A stretch of DNA of 64,000 nt from Mesorhizobium sp. Root102 (GCF_001425625.1 NZ_LMCP01000003.1:145087-209086); one strand, 5' to 3'. Positions 42,432 to 51,994 are shown, numbered from the stretch's first letter. Made by a program: numbers and translations. The notes: generated by a model from the sequence alone, not told the origin.

Positions 42432-43625
42432 ATGGGAAAAATGCTCCACACGATTTCGGCCTTCGACCGTCTTGGCGAGGAAAACGCCTTTGCCGTGCTG
42501 GCGCGGGCGACGGCGCTGGCGAGCCAAGGCCGCGACATCGTCAATCTCGGCATCGGCCAGCCCGACTTCAAGACGCCGCAGCATATCGTCGAGGCGGCGA
42601 TCAAGGCGCTGCGCGACGGCCACCACGGCTACACGCCGGCCAATGGCCTTTTGGCGACGCGCGAGGCAGTGGTGCGTCGCACGCTGACTACCACAGGCAT
42701 CGAGGTATCGCCCGAAGCTGTGATGATCCTGCCCGGCGGCAAGCCGACCATGTTCGCCGCGATCCTGATGTTCGGCGAGCCTGGCGCCGAGATCCTCTAT
42801 CCCGACCCAGGCTTCCCCATCTATCGCTCGATGATCGAGTTCACCGGTGCTGCGCCTATTCCCGTGCCGATGCGGGAGGAAAACGGCTTTGCCTTCTCCG
42901 CCGAGGAGACGCTGGCTCTGATCACCTCGAAGACCAGGCTGCTGATCCTCAACTCGCCGGCCAACCCGACCGGCGGCGTCACGCCGCGCGCCGAGATCGA
43001 GAAGCTGGTCAAGGGGTTGGAGAAGCACCCCGACGTCGCCATCCTTTCAGACGAGATCTACGACGTCATGACCTATGACGGCGAGACGCATTGCTCGCTG
43101 CTTGCCTTTCCCGAGATCCGCGACCGGCTGATCGTGCTCAACGGCTGGTCGAAGACCTGGGCGATGACCGGCTGGCGCATGGGCTGGTCGATCTGGCCAA
43201 ATGGCGACAAGGGCGCCCATCTCTACGACAAGGTGCGCAAGCTGGCGGTCAATTGCTGGTCCTGCGTCAACGCGCCGAGCCAGTTCGCCGGCATCGCGGC
43301 CATCGACGGCCCGCAGGACGACGTCGACAAGATGATGCGCGCCTTCAACCGCCGCCGGAAGATCGTTGTCGAGGGATTGAACGCCCTGCCCAACATTTCC
43401 TGCATCACGCCCAAGGGCGCGTTCTATGCCTTCCCCAACGTCTCGAAGACCGGCTGGAAGGCAAAGAAGCTCGCTTCGGCGCTGCTCGACGAGGCCGGCG
43501 TGGCCTTGATCGGCGGCCCCGATTTCGGCATTCTCGGCGAAGGCTATATCAGGCTCTCCTACGCCAATTCCGAGGAGAATATTTTGCGCGCGCTGGAACG
43601 GATCGGGGCGTTCCTGGCGAAGTGA
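42432..43625 (+). CDS. Class I/II PLP-dependent aminotransferase
   Basis: 397 residues from ATG 42432 (MGKMLHTISAFDRL); ATG 42441 is an equal choice. The PLP lysine is Lys241 in LNGWSKTWAMTGWRMGW. Other family marks are GIGQPDFKTPQHIVEAAIKA, NSPANPTGG with the conserved Asn, LSDEIYDVM, and the Arg in GYIRLSYANSEENI. It belongs to the aspartate/alanine aminotransferase group; the amino donor is not decidable from sequence. The upstream open frame overlaps the divergent gene and is not coding. Confidence 0.92.
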   Translation: MGKMLHTISAFDRLGEENAFAVLARATALASQGRDIVNLGIGQPDFKTPQHIVEAAIKALRDGHHGYTPANGLLATREAVVRRTLTTTGIEVSPEAVMILPGGKPTMFAAILMFGEPGAEILYPDPGFPIYRSMIEFTGAAPIPVPMREENGFAFSAEETLALITSKTRLLILNSPANPTGGVTPRAEIEKLVKGLEKHPDVAILSDEIYDVMTYDGETHCSLLAFPEIRDRLIVLNGWSKTWAMTGWRMGWSIWPNGDKGAHLYDKVRKLAVNCWSCVNAPSQFAGIAAIDGPQDDVDKMMRAFNRRRKIVVEGLNALPNISCITPKGAFYAFPNVSKTGWKAKKLASALLDEAGVALIGGPDFGILGEGYIRLSYANSEENILRALERIGAFLAK

Positions 43626-43778
43626 GCTTCAAAGCGGGCCCGTGGCCTCTTTCCGGGTGGTTGCGACTGCAGACAATGATGGGTGTCATGATCCGTCCGG
43701 AGACGCACGGCCAGGGCTGGGCGTGCGTCTTGGGAAAAGCTACGCTCCCCTGGACCAGGATCGAAGCAGGTGCCTCAG

Positions 43779-44153
43779 ATGTTCTATGCAATCCTTGCCT
43801 ATCACGTGGAAGATGCGATCAAGGCGCTGACGCCGCAGGAAGATGCGGCGCTGATGGCGGACCTGCTGAAGATCAACACCCGGCTTCATGAGGAAGGCAC
43901 GCTTGGACCGTCCGCGCGTCTGGGGGCGACAAAGGATGCTTGCACACTGCGCGGCCCCGGCGATGGCATAATCATCGACGGCCCTTTCGCCGAAACGAAG
44001 GAACAGCTTCTCGGTCTCTATGTCGTCGACTGCGCGACGCGCGACGATGCGGTCGCGATCGCCCGCGACCTTCGCCGCGTCAATCCGACCGCCGTTTACG
44101 AGATCAGGCCCATTCTGCTTTTCAAGCCCGGTGTGCCGCTGGCGGGGAAATAA
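43779..44153 (+). CDS. YCII/DGPF-family protein
   Basis: 124 residues from ATG 43779; a GTG three codons upstream is the alternative. The sequence FYAILAYHVEDAIKALTPQE and IIIDGPFAETKEQLLGLYVV (the DGPF motif) followed by EIRPI is typical of the YCII family. These are small cytoplasmic dimers of ferredoxin-like fold, sometimes encoded with ECF sigma factors; none is nearby. Its stop abuts the stop of the convergent SDR gene directly. Confidence 0.88.
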   Translation: MFYAILAYHVEDAIKALTPQEDAALMADLLKINTRLHEEGTLGPSARLGATKDACTLRGPGDGIIIDGPFAETKEQLLGLYVVDCATRDDAVAIARDLRRVNPTAVYEIRPILLFKPGVPLAGK

Positions 44154-44909
44154 CTACCCACGTCCGACAAACGGCATCTTGGTCGCCATCACCGTCATGA
44201 ACAGCACATTGGCGTCGAGCGGCAGGCTGGCCATATGGACGACTGCGTCGGCCACGTGCTGAACGTCCATCACCGCTTCGGCTGATATCGAGCCGTTGGC
44301 CTGCGGCACGCCGACCGTCATTGGCTGCGCCATGTCGGTCAGCGCATTGCCGATGTCGATCTGGCCGCAGGCGATGTCATAAGGCCGGCCGTCGAGCGCC
44401 AGCGTCTTGGTCAGTCCGGTGATGGCATGCTTGGTCGCTGTGTAGGGGACCGAGCCCGGACGTGGCGCATAGGCCGACACCGAACCGTTGTTGATGATGC
44501 GGCCGCCCATCGGCCTCTGCTTGCGCATGGCGCCGAAGGCTGCGCGCGCGCACAGGAACGAACCGGTGAGGTTGACGCCGACGATATCGTTCCACACTGC
44601 GACTGGGATCTCGTCGATCGGCGTCGACTTGTAGCCCATGCCGGCATTGTTGAAGAGCAGGTCGACACGGCCGAAGGCCTCCGCCACCGTCTCGAACAGA
44701 TCGTCGACCTGCTCAGCCTTGGAGATATCGCAGGCAACCGCCAATGCCTTGGCATCGGTGGGACCGGCCTCGGCCACCGCTGCATCCAGCACGGATTTGC
44801 GGCGTCCGCAGAACACCGTGTTCCAGCCGGCCTTGAGCAGCGCCGTGGCGACGCTCTTGCCGATGCCCGTGCCGGCGCCGGTGACGATGGCTGTTTTTTG
44901 CTCGATCAT
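44154..44909 (-). CDS. Short-chain dehydrogenase/reductase
   Basis: 251 residues from ATG 44909 with GGAGG 7 bases upstream. The NAD(P) motif TGAGTGIGKSVATAL is at the N-terminus, followed by DLLFNNAGMGYKS. The catalytic set is Ser in NGSVSAYAPRPGSVPY and the Tyr-x3-Lys in YTATKHAITGLTK. The substrate is unknown. It is a classical SDR of the usual length. Confidence 0.92.
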   Translation of the reverse strand: MIEQKTAIVTGAGTGIGKSVATALLKAGWNTVFCGRRKSVLDAAVAEAGPTDAKALAVACDISKAEQVDDLFETVAEAFGRVDLLFNNAGMGYKSTPIDEIPVAVWNDIVGVNLTGSFLCARAAFGAMRKQRPMGGRIINNGSVSAYAPRPGSVPYTATKHAITGLTKTLALDGRPYDIACGQIDIGNALTDMAQPMTVGVPQANGSISAEAVMDVQHVADAVVHMASLPLDANVLFMTVMATKMPFVGRG

Positions 44910-44995
44910 GACTGTCCTCCGTGACGTCTCAGCCATCGCAAATGATCGCAGCCGTGACAAGCCGGACAGGTGCAAGAACACACCTGCCGACAAAA

Positions 44996-45019
44996 AGGGC
45001 GGTCATTGGCGACCGCCCT
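44996..45019 (-). terminator. Terminator downstream of the TerB-like gene
   Basis: On the minus strand AGGGCGGTC-GCCAAT-GACCGCCCT is a perfect 9-bp stem followed by TTTTTG. It lies about 150 bases after the TerB-like stop and before the SDR gene. Confidence 0.75.
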
Positions 45020-45170
45020 GATCTGAACCGGGCTTGGGAGGAGGAAAGCCGATCCGACTGTGTAGAATGATGCGCTTGCTGAGTTAACGAAAGGTTAACA
45101 CGATGAAGGCGGCCTGTGCCGTTTTGGCCTACCAGCGCGGATTGGGTGAGGTCCCGGCCTTGGCTGGCAT

Positions 45171-45866
45171 CTAGGCTGCCGAAACGGTCGCTTCGACATG
45201 GTCTACCAGCGCGTCCGGCAGGCCAAGCCGGCCGGCAAGCAGGTCGAGATAACCGCGCTCGGCGCGTGTGTCGGGATCGATGGTCAGGCGCGACGCTGTA
45301 TAGAGTTCGAGCTTCTGCGCGTCGGTCATGGCGCCGGCCACCAGCGTGTCGAGGTTGAGCGGACTTGCCAGCTCCGCCATCAGGAACTTTTCGGCATCGG
45401 AGCCTATGCCGGCCACGCTAAGCTTGCCGGCGATCTTCTGGCGCTCGTCATCGTCGATATGGCCGTCGGCCTTCGCTGCCGAGATCATCGCCCGCACCAG
45501 GGTCAACGTGAAATCGTCCTCGCCCTGTGGCGCCTGCGACGGGTGGAAAGCAGTGTCCTTGGGCGGCGGCAGCAATTCCGGTTCGCCGCCCTCTGGCGCC
45601 GCGGCCGGTGCGTTGCCTGCCTTGTAGTTCTGGTAGGCCTTGTAGGCGAGGCCGCCGATCGCGGCCAGTCCACCAAGCTTCACCGCAGCGCCCGTCACCC
45701 CACGGCCGGCGCCGGTTCCGAGCAGCACGGCGGCCAGTGCGCCGGCGGCCAGCGGATTGTCCTTGGCCATCTGCACGGCCTGATCGGCCTTGTCGCGGAC
45801 GGTGCCGCTGGTGCCAGGGATTTGCGAACCGAGCAGATCGTCGAGAAGCTTCTTGGGATCGAACAT
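45171..45866 (-). CDS. TerB-like DUF533 protein
   Basis: 231 residues. The N-terminal part (FDPKKLLDDLLGSQIPGTSG and a glycine-rich GGLAAIGGLAYKAYQNYKAG) is followed by a Pro/Ala linker. The C-terminal helical TerB-like domain is at about residues 115-230 (LVRAMISAAKADGHIDDDER, SRLTIDPDTRAERGYLDLLA), with acidic residues that may bind a metal. This is the YebE/DUF533 arrangement. The function is unknown; a link to the cell envelope is assumed for the family. Confidence 0.85.
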   Translation of the reverse strand: MFDPKKLLDDLLGSQIPGTSGTVRDKADQAVQMAKDNPLAAGALAAVLLGTGAGRGVTGAAVKLGGLAAIGGLAYKAYQNYKAGNAPAAAPEGGEPELLPPPKDTAFHPSQAPQGEDDFTLTLVRAMISAAKADGHIDDDERQKIAGKLSVAGIGSDAEKFLMAELASPLNLDTLVAGAMTDAQKLELYTASRLTIDPDTRAERGYLDLLAGRLGLPDALVDHVEATVSAA

Positions 45867-45978
45867 TCAATGCCTCCAGGATTTGCCCGGCCGAACGGGC
45901 AGGTTTCGAACGTCGCAGAGGTAAGTCCCGTACCCCAGCATTACAATGACAGACCCTCGCTTGCCGCAACCGTCGGAC

Positions 45979-46908
45979 CTAAGATCCGATATGCCGACCC
46001 CTGCCCCGTGCTGCGGCGAGTTCGACCTGCCGCTGTCGCTCGGCATAACGCTGACGGTCCTCGTCCGAACGCGCATCGAAGCAACGCGGGCACGAAACAC
46101 CGGCAGAAAATTTGGGCGACGTCAGGTCACTCGGCGTCAGCGGATGGCGGCAGGCGCGGCAGAGTTCCGCTTCACCCTCGGCGAGGCCGTGCGACACCGA
46201 AACCCGCTCGTCGAAGACGAAGCACTCGCCCTGCCAGAGGCTCTGTTCCGGGGGAACCTCCTCGAGATATTTGAGGATGCCGCCCTTGAGGTGAAACACA
46301 TCCTCGAAGCCGAGCGACCTGACATAGGCGGTCGCCTTTTCGCAGCGAATACCGCCGGTGCAGAACATCGCGACCTTGCGGCCTTCGAGCTCCGCCCGGT
46401 GTGCTTCAACCCAGGCCGGGAACTCGCGAAAGCTTGAGGTGGCTGGGTCGACAGCACCCCTGAAAGTGCCGATCGACACCTCGTAGGCGTTGCGCGTGTC
46501 GATGATAACAGTATCGGGTTCCGAAATCAGCGCGTTCCAGTCGGCCGGCGCGACATAGGTGCCGGCGCGTTTCGAAGGGTCGATGTCCTCGACACCCATG
46601 GTGACGATTTCGCGCTTCAGCCGCACCTTCATGCGGTGGAACGGCATTTCCGCGGCGACGCTGTACTTGACCTCGAGGCCGGCAAGCCCTTCGATGGCTT
46701 CGAGATACAAGATCAGTTCGGCAATCGCCGTTTCGCCGCCGGCGACGGTGCCGTTTATGCCTTCATGCGCCAGAAGCAGCGTGCCCTTGATGCCGCGCCC
46801 GCAACAGAAGGCCGCGAGCGGCGCGCGCAGCTCTTCGAAGGCGTCGAGCCGGGCAAACCGGTAGAGCGCGGCGACGCAAAGGGGCTGGGATGGATTGGAC
46901 GGCGTCAT
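45979..46908 (-). CDS. trhO: tRNA uridine(34) hydroxylase TrhO
   Basis: 309 residues. The N-terminal ferredoxin-like part has [16 protein letters not shown], and the rhodanese domain has [16 protein letters not shown] with the active loop [15 protein letters not shown] (Cys183, Cys189). The C-terminus is a Cys-rich tail ([30 protein letters not shown]). TrhO (YceA) makes 5-hydroxyuridine at tRNA position 34 using prephenate-derived chemistry or oxygen. The call is firm because the whole length matches the family. Confidence 0.93.
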   Translation of the reverse strand: MTPSNPSQPLCVAALYRFARLDAFEELRAPLAAFCCGRGIKGTLLLAHEGINGTVAGGETAIAELILYLEAIEGLAGLEVKYSVAAEMPFHRMKVRLKREIVTMGVEDIDPSKRAGTYVAPADWNALISEPDTVIIDTRNAYEVSIGTFRGAVDPATSSFREFPAWVEAHRAELEGRKVAMFCTGGIRCEKATAYVRSLGFEDVFHLKGGILKYLEEVPPEQSLWQGECFVFDERVSVSHGLAEGEAELCRACRHPLTPSDLTSPKFSAGVSCPRCFDARSDEDRQRYAERQRQVELAAARGRGRHIGS

Positions 46909-47040
46909 TGCCAGAGCAACTAGACGCTCGTAAAAGCCGATTCAAGGCAAAACGGCTCCGGATGCGTGTCATGGCCCTGTCGGGAAAGAGCCCGTAGGCT
47001 GTCCGGCGGCGCGTGACATCGCGACGCGACCGGTTTCATG

Positions 47041-47058
47041 GACAGGCAAACACCTGTC
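47041..47058. promoter_or_regulatory. Small dyad upstream of eda
   Basis: GACAGG-CAAACA-CCTGTC is a perfect 6-bp inverted repeat ending 39 bases before the eda ATG. It could be an operator; the evidence is the dyad and its position only. Confidence 0.3.
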
Positions 47059-47097
47059 TGCTAATCGGTTGAAATTCCCTAGGATACGGAGAGACAG

Positions 47098-47736
47098 ATG
47101 CCCAGCAAGACCGAAAAACTCCTGTCGCTCCTCAACGGCCAGCCGGTCATCCCGGTGCTGAAGATCGCTGATGTCGCTGACGCCGTGCCGCTGGCCCGCG
47201 CACTGGCGCGTGGCGGCCTGCCGGCAATCGAGATTACGCTGAGGACCGCCGACGCGCTGGAAGCCATCCGGCGGGTGGCTGGCGAAGTCGAGGAAGCCAT
47301 CGTCGGCGCCGGCACCATTCTCGATAGCAGGCAGTTCGAAGAGGCAGCGAGCACAGGCTCTCGGTTCATCGTCAGCCCCGGCATCACCCGCGAGCTTCTG
47401 GCGGCAGCCGCCGACAGCGACGTTCCGCTGCTGCCCGGTGCTATCACGCCTGGCGAGATCATGGCGGCGCGGGAAGCCGGCTTGCGCTTTCTCAAATTCT
47501 TCCCGGCCGAGCAGTCGGGCGGCATCGCTACGCTGAAGGCCTTCGCCTCGCCGCTCGCCGATGTGAAATTCTGCCCGACCGGCGGCATCACCGGCAAGAA
47601 CGCGGCCGACTATCTCAGCCTGCCCAACGTGGTCTGCGTCGGCGGCTCCTGGGTGGCGCCCGATGACTTGGTCAAGGCCGGCAAGTGGAACGAGATCGAA
47701 GCTCTGGCGCGCGCGGCGAGCAAGCTCGCAAAATAA
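47098..47736 (+). CDS. eda: KDPG/KHG aldolase
   Basis: 212 residues with GGAGAG upstream of the ATG. The Schiff-base lysine is Lys133 in FLKFFPAEQSGG, and the catalytic glutamate is Glu45 in AIEITLRTADA. The phosphate region is GGITGKNAADYLSLPNVVCV. It splits 2-keto-3-deoxy-6-phosphogluconate to pyruvate and glyceraldehyde 3-phosphate in the Entner-Doudoroff route, the main sugar pathway of rhizobia. The partner edd is not adjacent. Confidence 0.94.
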   Translation: MPSKTEKLLSLLNGQPVIPVLKIADVADAVPLARALARGGLPAIEITLRTADALEAIRRVAGEVEEAIVGAGTILDSRQFEEAASTGSRFIVSPGITRELLAAAADSDVPLLPGAITPGEIMAAREAGLRFLKFFPAEQSGGIATLKAFASPLADVKFCPTGGITGKNAADYLSLPNVVCVGGSWVAPDDLVKAGKWNEIEALARAASKLAK

Positions 47737-47823
47737 GGCCTTCATCACGGCGCGAAAAAAACCGGCCGACTTGCGTCGACCGCGATTGCCAGATGTTTTT
47801 ACCAGGCCTGCTTTGGGCTTGGA

Positions 47824-48015
47824 TCAGTTGCAGACCCTGACCTCCCTGACCACCTTGTGGTGGTGCCTCCAGGTCGTGACCAGCTTGGTCCTGCAGTGCT
47901 TCTTCATATGCATATGGTCGGTGGTCTTGACGACAATGGTCGCGGCCTGCGTGGGAGCGATGGCCGCCGCAGCGGTTGCCAACGCAATGACCGATGCCAA
48001 TAGAATGTTCTTCAT
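47824..48015 (-). CDS. Small secreted basic protein
   Basis: 63 residues with a clear signal peptide (MKNILLASVIALATAAAAI ending PTQAA). The mature 39 residues are rich in His, Lys and Arg with two Cys (HMHMKKHCRTKLV, WRHHHKVVREVRVCN). It is preceded on the minus strand by GGGGATATCC. The function is unknown; the His pairs and two Cys could bind metal or form a disulfide. The signal peptide makes it likely to be a real gene. Confidence 0.6.
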   Translation of the reverse strand: MKNILLASVIALATAAAAIAPTQAATIVVKTTDHMHMKKHCRTKLVTTWRHHHKVVREVRVCN

Positions 48016-48136
48016 GGATATCCCCGGGTTTGAACGAACACCGGAGAAACACTTGAAAAGGCAGGCAGTTCCACGATCACAGCAATGTCAGACCGGCGTG
48101 ATTGGACCAGCGGCGAGCGGTGCGGCCACGCAACAA

Positions 48137-48166
48137 AAAGCCGCGCAGGTTGCCCGGCGCGGCTTT
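48137..48166 (-). terminator. Terminator of the DUF882 gene
   Basis: AAAGCCGCGC and GCGCGGCTTT form a perfect 10-bp stem with a 10-base loop, followed on the minus strand by TTTTTG. It lies 17 bases after the stop of the DUF882 gene. Confidence 0.85.
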
Positions 48167-48182
48167 GTCGTTCGATTGGTCG

Positions 48183-50099
48183 TCACTTGGTCTGGAAGCG
48201 GGCGACCGACATGAACTTGACGGCGTTGCCGGTGAAGCGGTTGGCATCGGCCACCTGATTGCTCGGCTGGAAGCCGGCGGTGTAGACCTCGCTCGGCGGC
48301 GTGTGCACGATGCTGTAGGCGTAGCCCGGCGCCGTCGTCGAGCTTGAAACGGCGGCGACATGCTCGCCGCTGGTCAGAGCCCAGCGGGCGGCCTGCGGTG
48401 CGGCGGCAACCACCATGGCCTTGGGACCTGGCTTCAGGTCGCGGGCCGTGGCTCTTGATTCCTTGCGGGTCGTCTTGACGCCGGCACCGATCGCGGCGGC
48501 CGGATCGGAGCCGGCCGGACGGGCAACGACAGCCTCGCGCGGTGTCGCGGCGTCGGTACCCGACGGATCGTTGAAGGCCGAACGCGGCTCGGATTCCGAC
48601 AAGGAAGCAACCTGGTATGCGTCGGCCGCGCCGACCTGTGCAGTAGCCTCGTCGAGCACGGCCTTGACCGCATCGGGCCTGGCCATCTCGGGGCGCGCTG
48701 TCGGCAGCACCGAGAACGCACCGGTCGCGGTCTTGCCTTGATCAGCCGTCTCGGCCAGCGCCATCAGCACATCCTTGCTGGGCGGCGGAGCCAGAGCGGC
48801 CGGCAGGGAATTGTCGGGACGCCATGTCGGCAACGGTATGTTGTTGACCACGACCTGGGCCGGATCTGCCGAAGCCGTTGCATCGGCCATGCCGAAAGGA
48901 ACGCTCGCCGGCGCATGCGCGGTCGCCACTGCCTGCTCGGTGGTGGCTGTCGCATCGGCCATGGCAAAAGGCACGTTCTCAGGCTGTTGGGCGCCGACGT
49001 CGGCCTTCGGCCGCGGTGCGAAATCAGGCAGCGGAATGCTGCGTGCCGGCAGCGCCGCGATGATCGTCTCCGGCGTATCCTGTTCCGGCTCCGGAGCCTG
49101 CTCCTCCGCGATTTGCGGAATTTCGGCGCGCTGCGCATTCTCCGGCGCCACGATGGCGATGCCCGGGAGGTTGCTGGTCTTGGCTGCCGCGGCCGGCTTC
49201 AGGTTTCTGGCCTTGGGTGGGGGGGCAGCCGAAGCGGTCCCGACATCGGCGCTGTCGTCGGCCTCGTCGTCGCCGCCGCCAAAGAAAGCCGACAGGAACC
49301 CACCTGATTTCTTGCTGCTGCCGCCGGCACTGGCCAACTCGATGGCCGGAGCGCCTGAACCCTTGCGCGCCTTGTAGGAGGCGAGCGCCTGCTCAAAGCC
49401 GGGCAGCGGCCTGCCGTCGCTCGGCACATGCAGCGTCTTGCCATTGGGGAACAGGCTGACCAGTTCCTGGCGGCTGATACCGGGCCAATGACGCACATTG
49501 CCGACATCCATATGGACGAACGGCGAACCGGATGACGGATAGTAGCCGACGCCACCACCCTGCATCTTGAGACCGATGTTACGCAGCTTCTTCAATTGCA
49601 CGCCGGGAATGTAGAAATCCATCGCCTTGCCGAGCATGTGCTGGCTCTTCTCGGCGACGCCCCTGCTGCGGCTGCGCAGCATCGAGTTCGTCGACGGCGA
49701 GCGATAGCCGCAGACGACCTGGATGTAGTCCGTGGAGCCGCTTTCCCGATACGCCTCCCAGACCAGATCCAGCAGACGCGGATCCATCTTGGTCGGCTCG
49801 TTGCGGCGCCAGTCGCGCAGAATGATGTTGATCTTCCTGAGACCCTCGGGAACGTAGCGGCCGTTGCGCTTGTAGACGATCTCGGCCTTCTCGTGGGTGT
49901 GGAGGTGATAGAGCTTCAGCGAACGTGTTTCAGCGCTGGCTCCGGTCGCAGCCGCGGCAACAAAACCAAAAGCGACAATCAACACCGCCAGCCATTTCGG
50001 CCAGACGCTCAAATGATGGTGCCGCCCGTTTGTGTGTCGTTCGATTCTGTTCAAATCAAAAGGCCTTGCAGGCTGCCGTTTGTCCCCGGATTTGTCCAA
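48183..50099 (-). CDS. DUF882 peptidoglycan peptidase-like protein with long C-terminal tail
   Basis: 638 residues from TTG 50099 (GAGGA about 12 bases upstream); TTG 50009 is an alternative closer to the membrane helix (WLAVLIVAFGFVAAAATGAS, about residues 36-55). The DUF882 domain (residues 60-205) belongs to the M15 peptidase fold: His154 and Asp161 in SQHMLGKAMDFYI and His196 in FVHMDVG are the zinc-ligand set. The remaining 430 residues are Ala/Pro-rich and low in complexity. It probably acts on peptidoglycan in the periplasm. Confidence 0.82.
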   Translation of the reverse strand: MDKSGDKRQPARPFDLNRIERHTNGRHHHLSVWPKWLAVLIVAFGFVAAAATGASAETRSLKLYHLHTHEKAEIVYKRNGRYVPEGLRKINIILRDWRRNEPTKMDPRLLDLVWEAYRESGSTDYIQVVCGYRSPSTNSMLRSRSRGVAEKSQHMLGKAMDFYIPGVQLKKLRNIGLKMQGGGVGYYPSSGSPFVHMDVGNVRHWPGISRQELVSLFPNGKTLHVPSDGRPLPGFEQALASYKARKGSGAPAIELASAGGSSKKSGGFLSAFFGGGDDEADDSADVGTASAAPPPKARNLKPAAAAKTSNLPGIAIVAPENAQRAEIPQIAEEQAPEPEQDTPETIIAALPARSIPLPDFAPRPKADVGAQQPENVPFAMADATATTEQAVATAHAPASVPFGMADATASADPAQVVVNNIPLPTWRPDNSLPAALAPPPSKDVLMALAETADQGKTATGAFSVLPTARPEMARPDAVKAVLDEATAQVGAADAYQVASLSESEPRSAFNDPSGTDAATPREAVVARPAGSDPAAAIGAGVKTTRKESRATARDLKPGPKAMVVAAAPQAARWALTSGEHVAAVSSSTTAPGYAYSIVHTPPSEVYTAGFQPSNQVADANRFTGNAVKFMSVARFQTK

Positions 50100-50458
50100 A
50101 CGGATGTGTCGTCCTCACATCCGAATATCGATCCTAATGGTTAATCATCGCTTATTGAAGCCGAAATGCGGTAACACCGTGGCGATATCCCGTCAAAAAT
50201 CGTTCACAGGGTTTCTTGGTAAACCGCTGGTTTAGATCAGATTTCCGCCTTCGCCCCAAACACGATGTGTTACCGTTAGCCTTAATGCGTGAACAGAGCT
50301 GTCCACAGGCCTGCGACAATCCACCGAAGGCGATACAGGGCCTGTTGTGGCATTGCAAGCTGGCGCCGGCCTTGTGGCCGACGCCTGATCCGGTCCGAAG
50401 GTCAGCGTAGCAAGAAGCGGGGGAACGGTTTCTGGATTCAATCCAAACGGGATTTGCT
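50100..50458. other. Intergenic region between DUF882 and sigma-54 regulator genes
   Basis: 359 bases without a supported gene. It must contain the promoter of the DUF882 gene (AT-rich part near 50130-50220). Near 50362-50385 the pair GGCGCCGGCC-TTGT-GGCCGACGCC (one mismatch) could terminate the regulator transcript on the minus strand. Nothing else is evident. Confidence 0.4.
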
Positions 50459-51994
50459 CTAGGAAGCGAGCCGGTCGACGCGGCCGGTTTCGGGGTCGAT
50501 GCCGTATTCCTTGAGCTTGCGGTAAAGCGTCGAGCGGCCGATGCCGAGTCGGCGAGCGACTTCGCTCATCTGGCCGTTGTAATGATCGATGGCGAGCTTG
50601 ATCATTTCGAGTTCGACATCGGCCAGCGCACGCACATTGCCGCGTTCGTCGAGCGCCAGCAACGTGCCAAAGCGAGGTTGCAGCCTGGCCGGCGGATCGG
50701 ATGCGGTCGCCAGCCCACCCTCGCCGGGCAAGGCTTCCTCGTCGCCCCCCTCCAGAGGCAGGGACGGCGACGGCGCATCGCCGTCCGTGTCGAGATTGAC
50801 GGTGCCTTCCACCTGCGCCCGGATCTGCGGGAAGTCCTCCGTGGTCAGCACATCGCCTTCGCAAAGCACCGAGGCCCGGAAGACGGCATTTTCGAGCTGC
50901 CGGATGTTTCCGGGCCAGTCATAGGCCTGCAGCACGGCAAGTGCTGCAGCCGAAATGCCTTGCAGGCGATGACGCGGGTCGGCCGGCGCCACCTTGTCCA
51001 TGAAATGGGTGACCAGATAGGGGATGTCGTCGCGGCGGTCGCGCAACGGCGGCACGAAGATCGGGTAGACGTTCAGCCGATAGAACAGATCCTCGCGGAA
51101 CTTGCCGTCCTTGACCTGCTGCAGGAGGTTGCGGTGCGTCGCCGAAATCAGCCTGATGTCGACCCTGACGGTCGAGCGTCCGCCGACCGGATCGACCTCA
51201 CCGTCCTGCACGGCGCGCAACAGCTTGACCTGCACGTCGAGCGGCAGGTCGCCGATCTCGTCGAGAAACAGCGTGCCCGAATGCGCCTCGACGAATTTGC
51301 CGGTGTGCTTGTCGGTGGCGCCGGTGAACGAGCCCTTCTCGTGGCCGAACAGGATCGATTCGACCAGATTGTCTGGAATGGCGCCGCAATTGACGGTGAC
51401 GAAGGGTTTCGAGCGGCGGTCGCCGCTGCCCTGGATGGCGCGCGCCACCAACTCCTTGCCGACGCCGGACTCGCCCTCGATCAGGATCGGAATGTTGGAA
51501 GCCGCTGCCTTCTGGCCAAGGCGGATCACCCTGTCCATGGCCGGGCTGTGCGTGATCATGTCCTTGAAGGTCAGAAGGCCGCTGCGCCGGCGCAACGTGC
51601 GCTTGACCTCGCCCTCGACGGCCTCGACCTTGAGCGCATTGCCGATCGAAGCCTGCAGCCTGTCGGGAGACGCCGGCTTGACGACGAAATCGAAGGCCCC
51701 GTGGCGCATCGCCGAAACCACGGTCTCGATGCCGCCCTGCGAAGTCTGCACGATGGCCGGGATATTTATGTCGCGCTCACGCATCGCCTTGAGCACGCCG
51801 ATACCGTCGAGGCCGGGCATGACCAGATCGAGGATGACCACCGAAACCTCGCGGGCGCTGGACCCGTCGAGGATATCGAGAGCGGCCGCGCCGCCGTCGA
51901 CGACGATTGCCGTGTAGCCGAACCGCGTCACCGCCGCTTCGAGTAGCCGGCGCTGCACGGGATCGTCATCGACTATGAGTATGGAACCTGTCAT
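50459..51994 (-). CDS. Sigma-54-type response regulator (NtrC family)
   Basis: 511 residues from ATG 51994. The receiver domain (1-125) has VDDD and the phosphoacceptor Asp56 in VILDLVMPG. The AAA+ domain follows with Walker A GESGVGKE, the sigma-54 loop GSFTGA (Ser in place of the first Ala of GAFTGA) and FLDEIGDLPLDVQ. The Fis-type helix-turn-helix is at about 462-492 (MSEVARRLGIGRSTLYRKLK). The linker near residues 406-425 is coded by a repeat-like sequence. No sensor kinase gene is adjacent. Targets are unknown; the gene is divergent from an M3 peptidase gene. Confidence 0.92.
   Translation of the reverse strand: MTGSILIVDDDPVQRRLLEAAVTRFGYTAIVVDGGAAALDILDGSSAREVSVVILDLVMPGLDGIGVLKAMRERDINIPAIVQTSQGGIETVVSAMRHGAFDFVVKPASPDRLQASIGNALKVEAVEGEVKRTLRRRSGLLTFKDMITHSPAMDRVIRLGQKAAASNIPILIEGESGVGKELVARAIQGSGDRRSKPFVTVNCGAIPDNLVESILFGHEKGSFTGATDKHTGKFVEAHSGTLFLDEIGDLPLDVQVKLLRAVQDGEVDPVGGRSTVRVDIRLISATHRNLLQQVKDGKFREDLFYRLNVYPIFVPPLRDRRDDIPYLVTHFMDKVAPADPRHRLQGISAAALAVLQAYDWPGNIRQLENAVFRASVLCEGDVLTTEDFPQIRAQVEGTVNLDTDGDAPSPSLPLEGGDEEALPGEGGLATASDPPARLQPRFGTLLALDERGNVRALADVELEMIKLAIDHYNGQMSEVARRLGIGRSTLYRKLKEYGIDPETGRVDRLAS
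50721..50775. repeat. Repeat-like GC-rich insert within the regulator linker
   Basis: The stretch codes the linker PSPSLPLEGGDEEALPGEGG. It contains CCCCTCCAGAGG and CTCGTCGCC blocks resembling short Mesorhizobium intergenic palindromes, kept in frame between the AAA+ and DNA-binding domains. Confidence 0.4.

Noticed and set aside
50170..50274. Inverted repeat GGTAACAC / GTGTTACC
   Set aside because: The arms are only 8 bp and 89 bases apart, which is expected by chance in a region this long.
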